Source of the DNA: a bacterium
GTDB lineage: Bacteria > Bacillota_I > Bacilli_A > RF39 > UBA660
NCBI GenBank assembly: GCA_030531905.1
Contig: JAUNMG010000002.1
Coordinates: 46,104-95,727 of the forward strand
Length of the DNA: 49,624 bases
Reading direction: 5' to 3'
In this document: positions 15,363 through 23,704 of the stretch, piece by piece
Position numbering within the stretch: the stretch's first letter is position 1
How the letters are laid out: each line of letters starts with the position of its first letter
Notes under the pieces: generated by a model
Database searches by the model: none
What the model was told of the DNA's origin: nothing
The model's input: the letters and a program-made list of their open reading frames with translations, nothing else
Position numbers and translations under genes: made by a program

Positions 15363-15420
15363 AAAACAGACTAATTAAACTGAATCAAAAAAATGGACAG
15401 TTTACAAATAGTCTGTTTTT
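15363..15420. terminator. Bidirectional terminator between the zinc-ribbon gene and recX
   Basis: AAAACAGACTA (15363-15373) pairs with TAGTCTGTTTT (15409-15419), with an inner AAACTG/CAGTTT stem and T or A runs on both sides. Confidence 0.8.
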
Positions 15421-16166
15421 TATTGTTCTATAGAAAATCCTTTTTGATATAATTTCTGTTTGATTTTAAGTTCTAATTCTCTTCCAGAGTATTTTCTACT
15501 TAATTTCTTATATAATTTATCATACTCTTTCTTTGCCAAATCCTTGTCATCAGCAAAATCAATTTTTGAAATTTCTTGTTGGATTAAATTTTTCTTGAAA
15601 CCTTCGTTGTTCAAATCAATAAGTATTTTTCTTTGCAAAACTATATTACTTTTATTACGATTTGATTTAATAATTCTATTTATATGTTTTTTTATTTTTT
15701 CTAGTTGAATATCATCTGTGTACTCTTCAAGTACTAAATCAATATCACTAGTAGAAATTTCATGTTTAAGTAAATCTCTTCTAATGGTATAAGGACCATT
15801 ATTAGTAGTAATTAATTTATTATTTAAAAAGCTTTTAGCAAAGGCCAAATCATTTAAATAACCTTGTTTTTCTAAGATAGCAATTACATAATTAATAACG
15901 TCATCATTATAATCTTTCTTTTTTAAATAATCTTTTATTTCTTTTCTACTTCTTACTCTAACATTTAAATATTTTAAACAAGTATAATAGGCCTCGTATT
16001 TTTTATTATATTCCAACAATTCTTCTAGTATTTTCTCATCAACTTTCTTTGTTATTAATAAATCATACTTTAAAATTGTTTCTTCATATAATTCTAATAT
16101 TTCCAAGTTATCTAAAAAAACTTGATATTTCTGTGACTTTAATTTCTTATATTTTAAGATTTTCAA
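15420..16166 (-). CDS. recX: Regulatory protein RecX
   Basis: A 248-residue helical-repeat protein that modulates RecA filaments. Visible RecX motifs: RSRKEIKDYLKKKDYND and VINYVIAILEKQGYLND near 90-120, FAKSFLNNK, and a C-terminal repeat with LSRKYSGRELELKIKQKLYQKGF. Length matches Firmicutes RecX, which is longer than the proteobacterial form. The start is TTG at 16166 with AGAGGTGATGATAT upstream; an ATG next to the RBS is too close. recA lies 14 kb away, but both promoters carry LexA-type boxes, so they are probably co-induced in SOS. Confidence 0.9.
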   Translation of the reverse strand: MKILKYKKLKSQKYQVFLDNLEILELYEETILKYDLLITKKVDEKILEELLEYNKKYEAYYTCLKYLNVRVRSRKEIKDYLKKKDYNDDVINYVIAILEKQGYLNDLAFAKSFLNNKLITTNNGPYTIRRDLLKHEISTSDIDLVLEEYTDDIQLEKIKKHINRIIKSNRNKSNIVLQRKILIDLNNEGFKKNLIQQEISKIDFADDKDLAKKEYDKLYKKLSRKYSGRELELKIKQKLYQKGFSIEQ

Positions 16167-16189
16167 ATATCATCACCTCTTATATCTAT

Positions 16190-16212
16190 ATTATAGCATA
16201 GAACTTACGTTC
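16190..16212 (-). promoter_or_regulatory. LexA/DinR box in the recX promoter
   Basis: CGAACGTAAGTTCT contains a perfect GAAC-N4-GTTC palindrome (16201-16212) and matches 12 of 14 positions of the Bacillus consensus. It lies just upstream of the -10 TATAAT (16195-16190) and downstream of a -35-like TTCCAA, so bound LexA would block RNA polymerase. Confidence 0.7.
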
Positions 16213-16257
16213 GTTGGAAACTTTTTAGAAAAATTTTAAAAAAAAGAAAAAGCCTTT

Positions 16258-16458
16258 TTAGCTCTTTCTTACTTTTAGAAGTCCTGCTTCCACTTCTTCT
16301 AATGCCCTACCAATATTCTTTTTGCATTTGTAACTTGACTCCGGCATTTGTAAATATCCTGTTTCAGATATCTCCTTACTACGTCTAGCCGCTATATGAA
16401 CTAATTCATATTTGGAATCAACTATATTTAATAGTTTATCTATTGATGGATAGATCAT
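16258..16458 (-). CDS. rpoZ: RNA polymerase omega subunit
   Basis: A 66-residue protein, the usual length for Gram-positive omega. MIYPSIDKLLNIVDSKYELV at the N-terminus and HIAARRSKEI followed by RALEEVEAGLL are the conserved RpoZ features. It assists assembly of the beta' subunit. It stands alone between a coat-like gene and recX instead of the common gmk-rpoZ-coaBC-priA order. RBS GGGAGTG. The stop codon lies in its own terminator hairpin. Confidence 0.88.
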   Translation of the reverse strand: MIYPSIDKLLNIVDSKYELVHIAARRSKEISETGYLQMPESSYKCKKNIGRALEEVEAGLLKVRKS

Positions 16459-16493
16459 TGTATCACACTCCCTATTATTATAATAAAATAGCT

Positions 16494-16522
16494 ATTATAA
16501 TAAATCAATAAATGCGACACAA
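16494..16522 (-). promoter_or_regulatory. rpoZ promoter
   Basis: On the minus strand TTGTGT (16522-16517) and TATAAT (16499-16494) are separated by 17 bp, about 36 bp before the ATG. Confidence 0.6.
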
Positions 16523-16567
16523 TTAGACATTTATTTTGACACTTATTTTATTTTTCTTGACTGTAAA

Positions 16568-16909
16568 CTATCTGAATTGACTACAAGAACCGCATTGAAC
16601 ATTACTTACTGTATTTTCTTCGCAGCAAGAATATTCTGGACGATAAGTATGTTTGTATACGTGATGATTAATTATTCTTGTTCTAATTGGACAAATATGT
16701 GGTACTTCATGAACGATAGTTCTGTGTACACAACGCTCTTTTACAGCTTCTTTAATTGGACTGTTATAATAGCTTGGTGCCATCATGTCATTACCAGTTG
16801 CTTGATTATTTTGAATCATGTCAATATCAACATTCATCTCATTTTCAATAACATTATTATTACCAGAAACTGCTGAATTTATTTCAAATTCATTTGCTCT
16901 TCTAAACAT
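16568..16909 (-). CDS. CotD-like spore coat protein
   Basis: A 113-residue protein. Residues 1-55 are polar, Asn-rich and without Cys. Residues 60-113 are rich in Cys, His and Tyr: CVHRTIVHEVPHICPIRTR, then NHHVYKHTYRPEYSCC and CGSCSQF. This resembles the CotD family of inner spore coat proteins, which share the HTIVPHIHP-like motif, though Bacillus CotD lacks the long N-terminal part. RBS AGGAGG before ATG. With spoIVA and spoVIF in the window a coat role is plausible. Divergence is high, so the family call is tentative. Confidence 0.6.
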   Translation of the reverse strand: MFRRANEFEINSAVSGNNNVIENEMNVDIDMIQNNQATGNDMMAPSYYNSPIKEAVKERCVHRTIVHEVPHICPIRTRIINHHVYKHTYRPEYSCCEENTVSNVQCGSCSQFR

Positions 16910-16982
16910 ATTATTTCCTCCTATCTAACTTATTGTATTCGCCTCACACTAACTTGACTATTTATTTGCCTATAATATTAGA

Positions 16983-17008
16983 AAGAAAAAGACTTGATAT
17001 CAAGTCTA
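16983..17008 (-). terminator. mgtA terminator
   Basis: AGACTTGATATCAAGTCT is a perfect palindromic stem just after the mgtA stop, followed on the minus strand by TTTTCTTTC. Confidence 0.8.
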
Positions 17009-17010
17009 TA

Positions 17011-19635
17011 TTAAAGCCATTCACCATATTTTTTAATATATATCTTTTTAATAGCAGAAACAATTATAAAATATAGGAAAACTAATCCAATTAAGAAAAT
17101 ATAAAATTCAAGTGGTAATATAACAAAATGGAATGTTTCAATTTTACAAAGTACAATTGGAGTTATAATAGTTAGTACTAATGAGAATATAGTTAGTAAA
17201 TTTAGTTTAGCGCTAGCATTAGATTCAATAAATGGTTTTTTAGCCGTTCTAACATTATATATAATCATTAATTCTGTAGTTAAGCAAGTTACAAACCAAG
17301 CTGTTTGAAAAAATGTTTGTTTACTGATATCATTATAGCCTAGAACAAACCAGAAAATAATAAATGAAATAACATCAATTAGCGAACTAGTAATACCCAT
17401 AACTTTCATAAATCTTGATATTCCCTTTGTATCCCAGTTTTTAGGTTTTTCTAAGAATTCAGAATCAACGTTATCATAGGGAATTCCTATTTGAGAAAAA
17501 TCATAGATAAAGTCTTGCAATAACATTTGGATTGGAAGAAGAGGAAGGAAAGGAAGAAATATACTGGCTATCATGATACTAAAAACATCACCAAAATCAG
17601 CACTTAAGGCCATCTTCATATATTTAATAATATTTCCATAGACTTTTCTACCCTCTAAGACACCATCATAAATCACCTTTAAACTCTGTTTCAAAATAAT
17701 AATATCACTAGCCTCTTTGGCTATAGAAGTAGCAGATGAGACTGATATTCCTACATCAGCTTTCGTAAGTGAAGGGGCATCATTTACACCATCACCCATG
17801 TAACCAACAACATGATTATTTTTACGATATAATTCTACAACTCGTTCTTTTTGAAGTGGATTCATTCTTGCAAAAATATCTACTTTTTCTATTTTTTCTG
17901 ATAATTCTATATCTGTCATATTATCTATATCACTGCCAAGCAAAATATCATTACCATTTAAACCAACCATATTACAAATATTTCTAGTTGCATAAGGATT
18001 ATCTCCTGTTAATATTTTGGTTTTAACACCAATTTTTTCTAAATTAGAAAGTGTTGTTTTAACATCTTTTTTGGCCGGATCTAAGAAACCAACAAATCCA
18101 ACGAAAATCATTTCATTTTCACATGATGTATCAAATTTATCTTTACCAGGATAACCTTCTTTAAAAGCAAGAGCAATTACTTGCATTCCATCACTTGCTA
18201 AAGTCTTAGCCTTATCTTTGATAATATTAGTTATTTCATCATTAAGATTAACTGTTTTTCCACCAATTTTAGCATTTACACAACCTTTAATTACTTCTTC
18301 CAATGCACCTTTTGTAATCATTCTATATGCTGTTTTATTTTTAACAACTACACTTTGCTTTTTTCTTGTATAATCAAATGGAATTTCATCTATTTTTTCT
18401 AACTTTTCGATTTTAGAAATATCTAAATGATCACGTCCATATGTAATTATTGCCTTATCAACTAAATTTTTTATTCCTGTACTATATAAACTATTTAAAT
18501 ATGCATACTCTAATATATCTTCATTTTCCTTACCGGATGCATCAATATATTTCTGTAAAGTTATTTTATTTTCTGTTAATGTCCCTGTTTTATCTGTACA
18601 TAAAATATCAATGGCTCCTAAATTTTGAATTGATTCTATTTTTTTAACAAGGGTTTTCTTTTTAGCAAGACTTTTACTTCCTTTTGTTAAATTAACATTT
18701 AGAATCATTGGTAACATTGAAGGAGTTATTCCAACTGCAACAGAAAGAGCAAAAAGCAATGCCTCACTGATATTTTGCTTTATAACTCCGTCAATTACTA
18801 TTACAACTAAGCAAACTACAATCATATATTTTATTAATAAATTAGAAATATTTTTAATACCTTTATCAAAGTTAGTGACTTCCTTTTTAATACTTATTTC
18901 ACTACCAACTTGTCCTAGATAAGTATTAGATCCTGTTTTTATAACAACACCTGTAGCTCTACCACTCTCGATGGTTACACCCATTAAGCAAATATTATTT
19001 ATATCAAATATTTGACTGCAAGCTTTTGATGATTCAGTAGTCTTCTCAACTAAAATACTTTCACCTGTAAATACAGATTGATTAACAAATAAATCTTTTG
19101 ATTCAACAATCTTTATATCTGCCGGAACAATTGTACCTGCATTTAGTTTAACGATATCTCCAACAACAACATCTTCTACTTTTATTTCTGCTTCTTCATT
19201 ATTTCTTAACACTGTAACAGTTGAATAGATTTTACTCTTTAATTTCTTATTAAATTTATAAACAGAATAATCTTGAAAAAATCTAATAAGAGCACTGATA
19301 AAGGCTATTACCAAAATAATTATAGAACCTAATTTATCACCAAGAAAAAAATTAATTATTGCTAGAAAGATTAAAATAATAATAAATTCATCTTTAAATG
19401 ACATTAATAAAAAATATAATGGACCTTTATTATCTTCTTTTATAACTACATTTTTACCGTACTTGTTAAAACGATTTCTAGCTTCTATATTAGATAGTCC
19501 ATTTAAAGATGTCTTAAGTCTTAAGAAATCATCTTCACTATCTTTCTTTGACTCTTCAATATATTCTTCCAAGATTTCATTATTATTGCTTTTTAAATTT
19601 TTTTTAGACTTTTTTATATCAAATATTTGAATCAT
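17011..19635 (-). CDS. mgtA: Magnesium-translocating P-type ATPase
   Basis: An 874-residue P3B-type ATPase for Mg2+ import. TGES of the actuator domain is at 190-193. The phosphorylation motif DKTGTLT has Asp348. A GDGVNDAPS hinge motif lies near 600. Ten membrane helices are expected. The MgtA-specific C-terminal block QMLLQDFIYDFSQIGIPYDN separates it from Ca2+ and Na+/K+ pumps. RBS AGAAGGT before ATG. It is a single-gene unit between its own terminator and the ffh terminator. The 40-bp leader is too short for an M-box riboswitch, so Mg2+ control by that route is not supported. A TATAAT box lies at 19664-19659. Confidence 0.93.
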   Translation of the reverse strand: MIQIFDIKKSKKNLKSNNNEILEEYIEESKKDSEDDFLRLKTSLNGLSNIEARNRFNKYGKNVVIKEDNKGPLYFLLMSFKDEFIIILIFLAIINFFLGDKLGSIIILVIAFISALIRFFQDYSVYKFNKKLKSKIYSTVTVLRNNEEAEIKVEDVVVGDIVKLNAGTIVPADIKIVESKDLFVNQSVFTGESILVEKTTESSKACSQIFDINNICLMGVTIESGRATGVVIKTGSNTYLGQVGSEISIKKEVTNFDKGIKNISNLLIKYMIVVCLVVIVIDGVIKQNISEALLFALSVAVGITPSMLPMILNVNLTKGSKSLAKKKTLVKKIESIQNLGAIDILCTDKTGTLTENKITLQKYIDASGKENEDILEYAYLNSLYSTGIKNLVDKAIITYGRDHLDISKIEKLEKIDEIPFDYTRKKQSVVVKNKTAYRMITKGALEEVIKGCVNAKIGGKTVNLNDEITNIIKDKAKTLASDGMQVIALAFKEGYPGKDKFDTSCENEMIFVGFVGFLDPAKKDVKTTLSNLEKIGVKTKILTGDNPYATRNICNMVGLNGNDILLGSDIDNMTDIELSEKIEKVDIFARMNPLQKERVVELYRKNNHVVGYMGDGVNDAPSLTKADVGISVSSATSIAKEASDIIILKQSLKVIYDGVLEGRKVYGNIIKYMKMALSADFGDVFSIMIASIFLPFLPLLPIQMLLQDFIYDFSQIGIPYDNVDSEFLEKPKNWDTKGISRFMKVMGITSSLIDVISFIIFWFVLGYNDISKQTFFQTAWFVTCLTTELMIIYNVRTAKKPFIESNASAKLNLLTIFSLVLTIITPIVLCKIETFHFVILPLEFYIFLIGLVFLYFIIVSAIKKIYIKKYGEWL

Positions 19636-19670
19636 TTTATTACCTTCTATCCATAAAAATTATACCACTA

Positions 19671-19704
19671 AAAAGAAAAAATAGTTAATATTACTTAACT
19701 ATTT
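19671..19704 (-). terminator. ffh terminator
   Basis: AAATAGTTAA and TTAACTATTT form a 10-bp stem with a 6-nt loop. TTTTTCTTTT follows on the minus strand. It lies 80 nt after the ffh stop. Confidence 0.75.
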
Positions 19705-19785
19705 GTCTAATTCTTTTATTTATTTCTGCTAGGTAAAATTTTCTCATATCATCTAAAATTTTAATTGCATACTCTACTTCTATTC

Positions 19786-21093
19786 TTAAAATGGCATTTT
19801 AAAATTACCATTACTCATTTGTTTCATCATTTTTTTCATTTGATCGAATTGTTGCAATAGTTTGTTTACTTCTTGAACTGAAGTACCACTACCCTTAGCA
19901 ATTCTTGTTTTACGACTTGCCTTTATTATCTCCGGATTTCTTCTTTCCTTTGGAGTCATTGATAATACTATTGCCTCTACATGAGCCATTTGTTTTGGAT
20001 CGATTTTGACACTATCAAGTCCCATTTTTCTCGCTCCTGGAATTAATTTTATTAAGTTTTCTAATGGTCCTAATTTCTTCATTTGTTTCATAGTTGATAA
20101 GAAATCTTCTAAGTCAAACTTTCCTTGTTGCATTCTTTTAGCAGTTTTTTCTGCTTCTTTTTCATCGATTGCATCTTGAGCTTTTTCTACTAATGAAACA
20201 ATATCACCCATTCCAAGAATTCTTCCTGCCATACGTTCTGGATCAAAAGAATCAAGTCCATCCATCTTTTCACTAACACCAATAAATTTAATTGGAACAT
20301 TAGTTAAATGTCTAACTGATAGAGCAACACCACCTCTAGTATCACCATCTAATTTTGTTAAGATAACTCCCGTTAGAGGTAATTTGTCATTGAAACCAGT
20401 TATAACATTAATTGCATCTTGTCCCATCATTGAATCTATTACCAATAATACTTCTTGGGGATTTAATTGTTCATTAATGTTTTTTAATTCTTCCATTAAT
20501 TCTTCATCGATATGAAGACGTCCTGCAGTATCAATTAGTACATAGTCATAACCATTCTCTTTAGCATAATTAACAGCATTTTTAGATATTTCTACAGGAT
20601 CTTTTTTACCTTCTTCATAAACTTCAATATTAAGTTGTTTACCAATTTGTTTTAGCTGATCAATTGCGGCTAGTCTATAGACATCACACGCTACTAAAAG
20701 TGGTTTTTTAGCATGTTTTTTTCTTAAGTAATTAGCTAACTTTCCAGTTGTAGTTGTTTTTCCTGAACCTTGAAGACCTACTAACATTGTAATTGCAGGA
20801 CTTCCATTTAGATTAAGAGGTTTAGCCTCTCCTCCTAGAAGTTCTACTAATTCATCTTGTACAATTTTTACAAATAAATCTCCTGGTTTAATACTTTTTT
20901 GAACTTCTTCACCTAAGGATTTTTCTTTAACGATAGACGTGAATTCTTTAACTACCTGATAGTTAACATCTGCTTCTAATAGTGCAAGACGTACATCACG
21001 CATTATATCTTTAATATTATCATCAGTAATTGTTCCATAACCTTTTACTTTATGAATAACATTTTGTAATCTGTCTCCTAAACTTTCAAACAT
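19786..21093 (-). CDS. ffh: Signal recognition particle protein Ffh (SRP54)
   Basis: A 435-residue SRP GTPase that binds signal sequences and the SRP RNA and docks with FtsY. N domain 1-85. The G domain has GLQGSGKTTTTGKLA (G1), DTAGRLHID (G3) and TKLDGDTRGG (G4). The M domain from about 300 includes GPLENLIKLIPGA and ends in a Met-rich tail. The start MFESLGD at 21093 follows AGGTGATAAAA; a frame with MIK upstream lies in the RBS. It belongs to a cluster ftsY-ylxM-herA-ffh; the HerA gene is an unusual insertion between ylxM and ffh. Confidence 0.97.
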   Translation of the reverse strand: MFESLGDRLQNVIHKVKGYGTITDDNIKDIMRDVRLALLEADVNYQVVKEFTSIVKEKSLGEEVQKSIKPGDLFVKIVQDELVELLGGEAKPLNLNGSPAITMLVGLQGSGKTTTTGKLANYLRKKHAKKPLLVACDVYRLAAIDQLKQIGKQLNIEVYEEGKKDPVEISKNAVNYAKENGYDYVLIDTAGRLHIDEELMEELKNINEQLNPQEVLLVIDSMMGQDAINVITGFNDKLPLTGVILTKLDGDTRGGVALSVRHLTNVPIKFIGVSEKMDGLDSFDPERMAGRILGMGDIVSLVEKAQDAIDEKEAEKTAKRMQQGKFDLEDFLSTMKQMKKLGPLENLIKLIPGARKMGLDSVKIDPKQMAHVEAIVLSMTPKERRNPEIIKASRKTRIAKGSGTSVQEVNKLLQQFDQMKKMMKQMSNGNFKMPF

Positions 21094-21142
21094 TTTTATC
21101 ACCTAAAAATTATTATACAAGAATTAGAAAAATAAGTAAACA

Positions 21143-21166
21143 AAGAAAAAGACATTAAATGCCTTT
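21143..21166 (-). terminator. Terminator at the end of the HerA-like gene
   Basis: AAAGGCATT/TA/ATGTCTTT forms a short stem overlapping the stop codon, followed by TTCTTTG on the minus strand. Confidence 0.55.
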
Positions 21167-23315
21167 ATTCTATATTATTATCTTCATCTGGTGCATTAAT
21201 AATATCATTGATATCTAATGAGTTAGATGGAGTATTTTCATTTTTTATTGGAACAGTAATTAGTGAAGGTTCTTCATCGTTTATAGGAGTAATAAGCGGT
21301 TCTTCAATTACTTGCTGATTCATTTCTTTAACAGGTTCTGAATAATTGTTAATTTTCTGAGAAGAACTTGTTTGATTTAAATTAGCAACATTATTGAAAC
21401 TATTTTGTTCTTGAATTTCTGGAATTTGATTATCAACTATAAGTTCACTCTCTTTATTTTCTACTATAGGTTTAATGATAAGTTCTTGATCATTATTTTC
21501 ATTATTGTTTATTGGATTTATAGTAGAGCTAGATGGTTGTTGTTGATTTACTGCTATATTCTTATTTCCATTCCAAATTCTACACACGTCACAGTTACCA
21601 CTTCTTGGTTCTGGATCTGGCATTTTCAATTTAACTATTAAAGGAATTTTAAAAGCCATACCAAAGCCCAAACATGTACCAGCCTGAAGTGTTTTTTGTT
21701 TTTCAACAATTTCATCACTGATATTTGGAACCATTTTTCTAATATATTCAACATCGGTTGGATGGTTCATTTTAAATATTAAGAAACTTGAACATTGAGA
21801 AATAACTGTATCTGATAATTCTACTGGTCTTTGAGAAATCAATCCAAGTAAAACACCATATTTACGACCTTCTTTAGCAACACGTTCAAATATATTATAT
21901 CCAAGTAAGAATCTATCTGTATCATTTTGAATGTATCTATGAGCTTCTTCAACAATTATATTAAATGGAATTGTCGCTCTATCTTTTAGATTTTTACAGA
22001 AATCAAAAATAATTCTTGTATAAACCTTTGTAATAACTTTAGCAAACCAGTCATCAACATCATCAAAGTTAATATTAACAAATTGATATTTTTTACCACC
22101 ATCTATTAATAAAGATGAAAGATATTGCTCTTGAGTAACATAATCTTTGTAATCAAAATATTTAGCATACTCACCTACTATTAATGAGTGAAGTCTAACT
22201 CTAATTGTAACGGCATCACCATAAGTATTTTTATTTCTTAACCATCCTTCACTAATCAAAGTAAAGTTTAGGGCTTTTTCTAATGTATCTAAATCATAAT
22301 AAGTTCCACCCTTTGGTTCATATGAATCAAATTCTTCTTTTATAAAACTAGAAACATATTCATTTAATAAAACACTTTCGGAGAAATTTCCTTGAGAATC
22401 AATTAAGAAACACTCTCTAAACTTTCTAGTGTAACCAATACCTTGTACTGGAGCTTCTAAATTAAATTGCTTTGTAGAACAACTACCTAAAATTGTAAAT
22501 ATTTCATTTCTTTTATTAGGAGATGTTTCGTTTGTATATAAAATTGACATAATTGCCTTAGCGATTAAATGGTTTTTATATGCTTCAGCACGTTCTCCAT
22601 CCTCAGAAAATATTAAAGCTAGTTTCAACATTCTTTCAATAATTGGAATTTGAGAATGATTAGTAATTTGTAATAAAAGTGATAAATCATCAACATTAAG
22701 TAACCAAATAGGGATTCTTAATTTTTCTCCGATTCCTTCTTTTTCATTAGTTGAATAAAATCTATAATTAAAGTTAGGATTAATGGCATTTAAATTACGA
22801 AATGCACTATAGTATTCTGCAGAGGAATCAAACATAAATATATTTGCCTTATATGGAAATAAATTTTTATCATGAAACATATTTTGAATAATTCTTGAGA
22901 CACCACAACTTTTACCTGAACCACTGTTACCAAAGATAGCAAAGTGATTACTAAAGAAACTATTAACATTCATGTAAACTGGAAAATCATTATAGAAAGG
23001 ACTTACACCTAAAGGCATATAACCAGGACGTTCTGAACCAACAATTAATGGAATTTCTTCTTTAGTTATAACTCTAATAGTAGAATCTAATGATGGTTTT
23101 CTGATAACACCACCTAATAGATTACCATTTACTATTTCTCCTAAGAATCTTGCTTTTACAAGATCTTTATCAACATCATCAACTTCACCTAGTATTTTTT
23201 TATCTTTGTCTTCAAAAATCAAGTGTAAGTTCATTAAATTTATCTTTACATCTGTTCCTTCTTTTAATTTGATATTAGCAGATCTATCACTAATATATAC
23301 TATTTTATCAAACAT
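21165..23315 (-). CDS. HerA-like FtsK/DUF87-superfamily ATPase
   Basis: A 716-residue protein. A HAS-barrel-like N-terminus (about 1-95) precedes a RecA/FtsK-type motor with Walker A GNSGSGKSCG near 132-141 and Walker B IIVEEAHRY near 455. ISQRPVEL (sensor-like) lies near 500 and GNCDVCR near 575. A 135-residue Asn/Gln/Pro-rich tail looks disordered. HerA hexamers translocate DNA, usually with a NurA, SIR2 or other nuclease partner; none is encoded beside it. It sits between ylxM and ffh, 88 nt after ylxM. RBS GAGGGATAAAT. The helicase role is inferred from the family. Confidence 0.85.
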   Translation of the reverse strand: MFDKIVYISDRSANIKLKEGTDVKINLMNLHLIFEDKDKKILGEVDDVDKDLVKARFLGEIVNGNLLGGVIRKPSLDSTIRVITKEEIPLIVGSERPGYMPLGVSPFYNDFPVYMNVNSFFSNHFAIFGNSGSGKSCGVSRIIQNMFHDKNLFPYKANIFMFDSSAEYYSAFRNLNAINPNFNYRFYSTNEKEGIGEKLRIPIWLLNVDDLSLLLQITNHSQIPIIERMLKLALIFSEDGERAEAYKNHLIAKAIMSILYTNETSPNKRNEIFTILGSCSTKQFNLEAPVQGIGYTRKFRECFLIDSQGNFSESVLLNEYVSSFIKEEFDSYEPKGGTYYDLDTLEKALNFTLISEGWLRNKNTYGDAVTIRVRLHSLIVGEYAKYFDYKDYVTQEQYLSSLLIDGGKKYQFVNINFDDVDDWFAKVITKVYTRIIFDFCKNLKDRATIPFNIIVEEAHRYIQNDTDRFLLGYNIFERVAKEGRKYGVLLGLISQRPVELSDTVISQCSSFLIFKMNHPTDVEYIRKMVPNISDEIVEKQKTLQAGTCLGFGMAFKIPLIVKLKMPDPEPRSGNCDVCRIWNGNKNIAVNQQQPSSSTINPINNNENNDQELIIKPIVENKESELIVDNQIPEIQEQNSFNNVANLNQTSSSQKINNYSEPVKEMNQQVIEEPLITPINDEEPSLITVPIKNENTPSNSLDINDIINAPDEDNNIE

Positions 23316-23391
23316 ATTTATCCCTCTTATTCTTTTACTTGCTATTTTCTATAATTAGATTATACATTTTTTTAGTAACTTTTACAAGCAA

Positions 23392-23430
23392 AGAAAAAAG
23401 ATATTAGATTAAACTTTCTAATACCTTTTT
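23392..23430 (-). terminator. Terminator after ylxM
   Basis: AAAAAGGTATTAGA pairs with TCTAATATCTTTTT around AAGTTTAA, with a T-run on the minus strand. It overlaps the ylxM stop and separates ftsY-ylxM from herA. Confidence 0.7.
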
Positions 23431-23697
23431 AATATTTTCATCTTTTTCTATAGAAATTAATTCTTCTATTTTTTTATTTTTCTGATATAGACCTAATTTT
23501 TCTTCATAATCTTTTAATTTTTCTATTGTTATTTGAATCTGTTTATAACAGGCATTTCTACTTATATTATAAATTCCCGCTATTTCTGACAAACTTAAGT
23601 TGTTGAAATAATACTCTTCAAAGTACTTTCTTTGTTTTTCTGTTAATAGTAAGTTATAACAATCATATAAGTTATTATAGTAAATAAATTCTTCCAT
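23404..23697 (-). CDS. ylxM: YlxM/p13-family SRP-associated DNA-binding protein
   Basis: A 97-residue sigma70-region-4-like HTH protein: LTEKQRKYFEEYYFNNLSLS, then EIAGIYNISRNACYKQIQIT. This is the YlxM family, which sits beside ffh/ftsY and in streptococci modulates SRP GTPase activity. It starts 7 nt after the ftsY stop, so it is co-transcribed. Confidence 0.92.
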   Translation of the reverse strand: MEEFIYYNNLYDCYNLLLTEKQRKYFEEYYFNNLSLSEIAGIYNISRNACYKQIQITIEKLKDYEEKLGLYQKNKKIEELISIEKDENIKKVLESLI

Positions 23698-23704
23698 ATT
23701 ACAC

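Noticed and set aside
19636..19670. M-box (Mg2+) riboswitch before mgtA
   Set aside because: Only about 35 bp lie between the gene start and the ffh terminator, far too short for an M-box.
19700..19785. Open frame right after the ffh stop, with LDDMRKFYLAEINKRIRQIVK-like residues
   Set aside because: There is no start codon or RBS in frame and it leads straight into the ffh terminator; it was too short to call.
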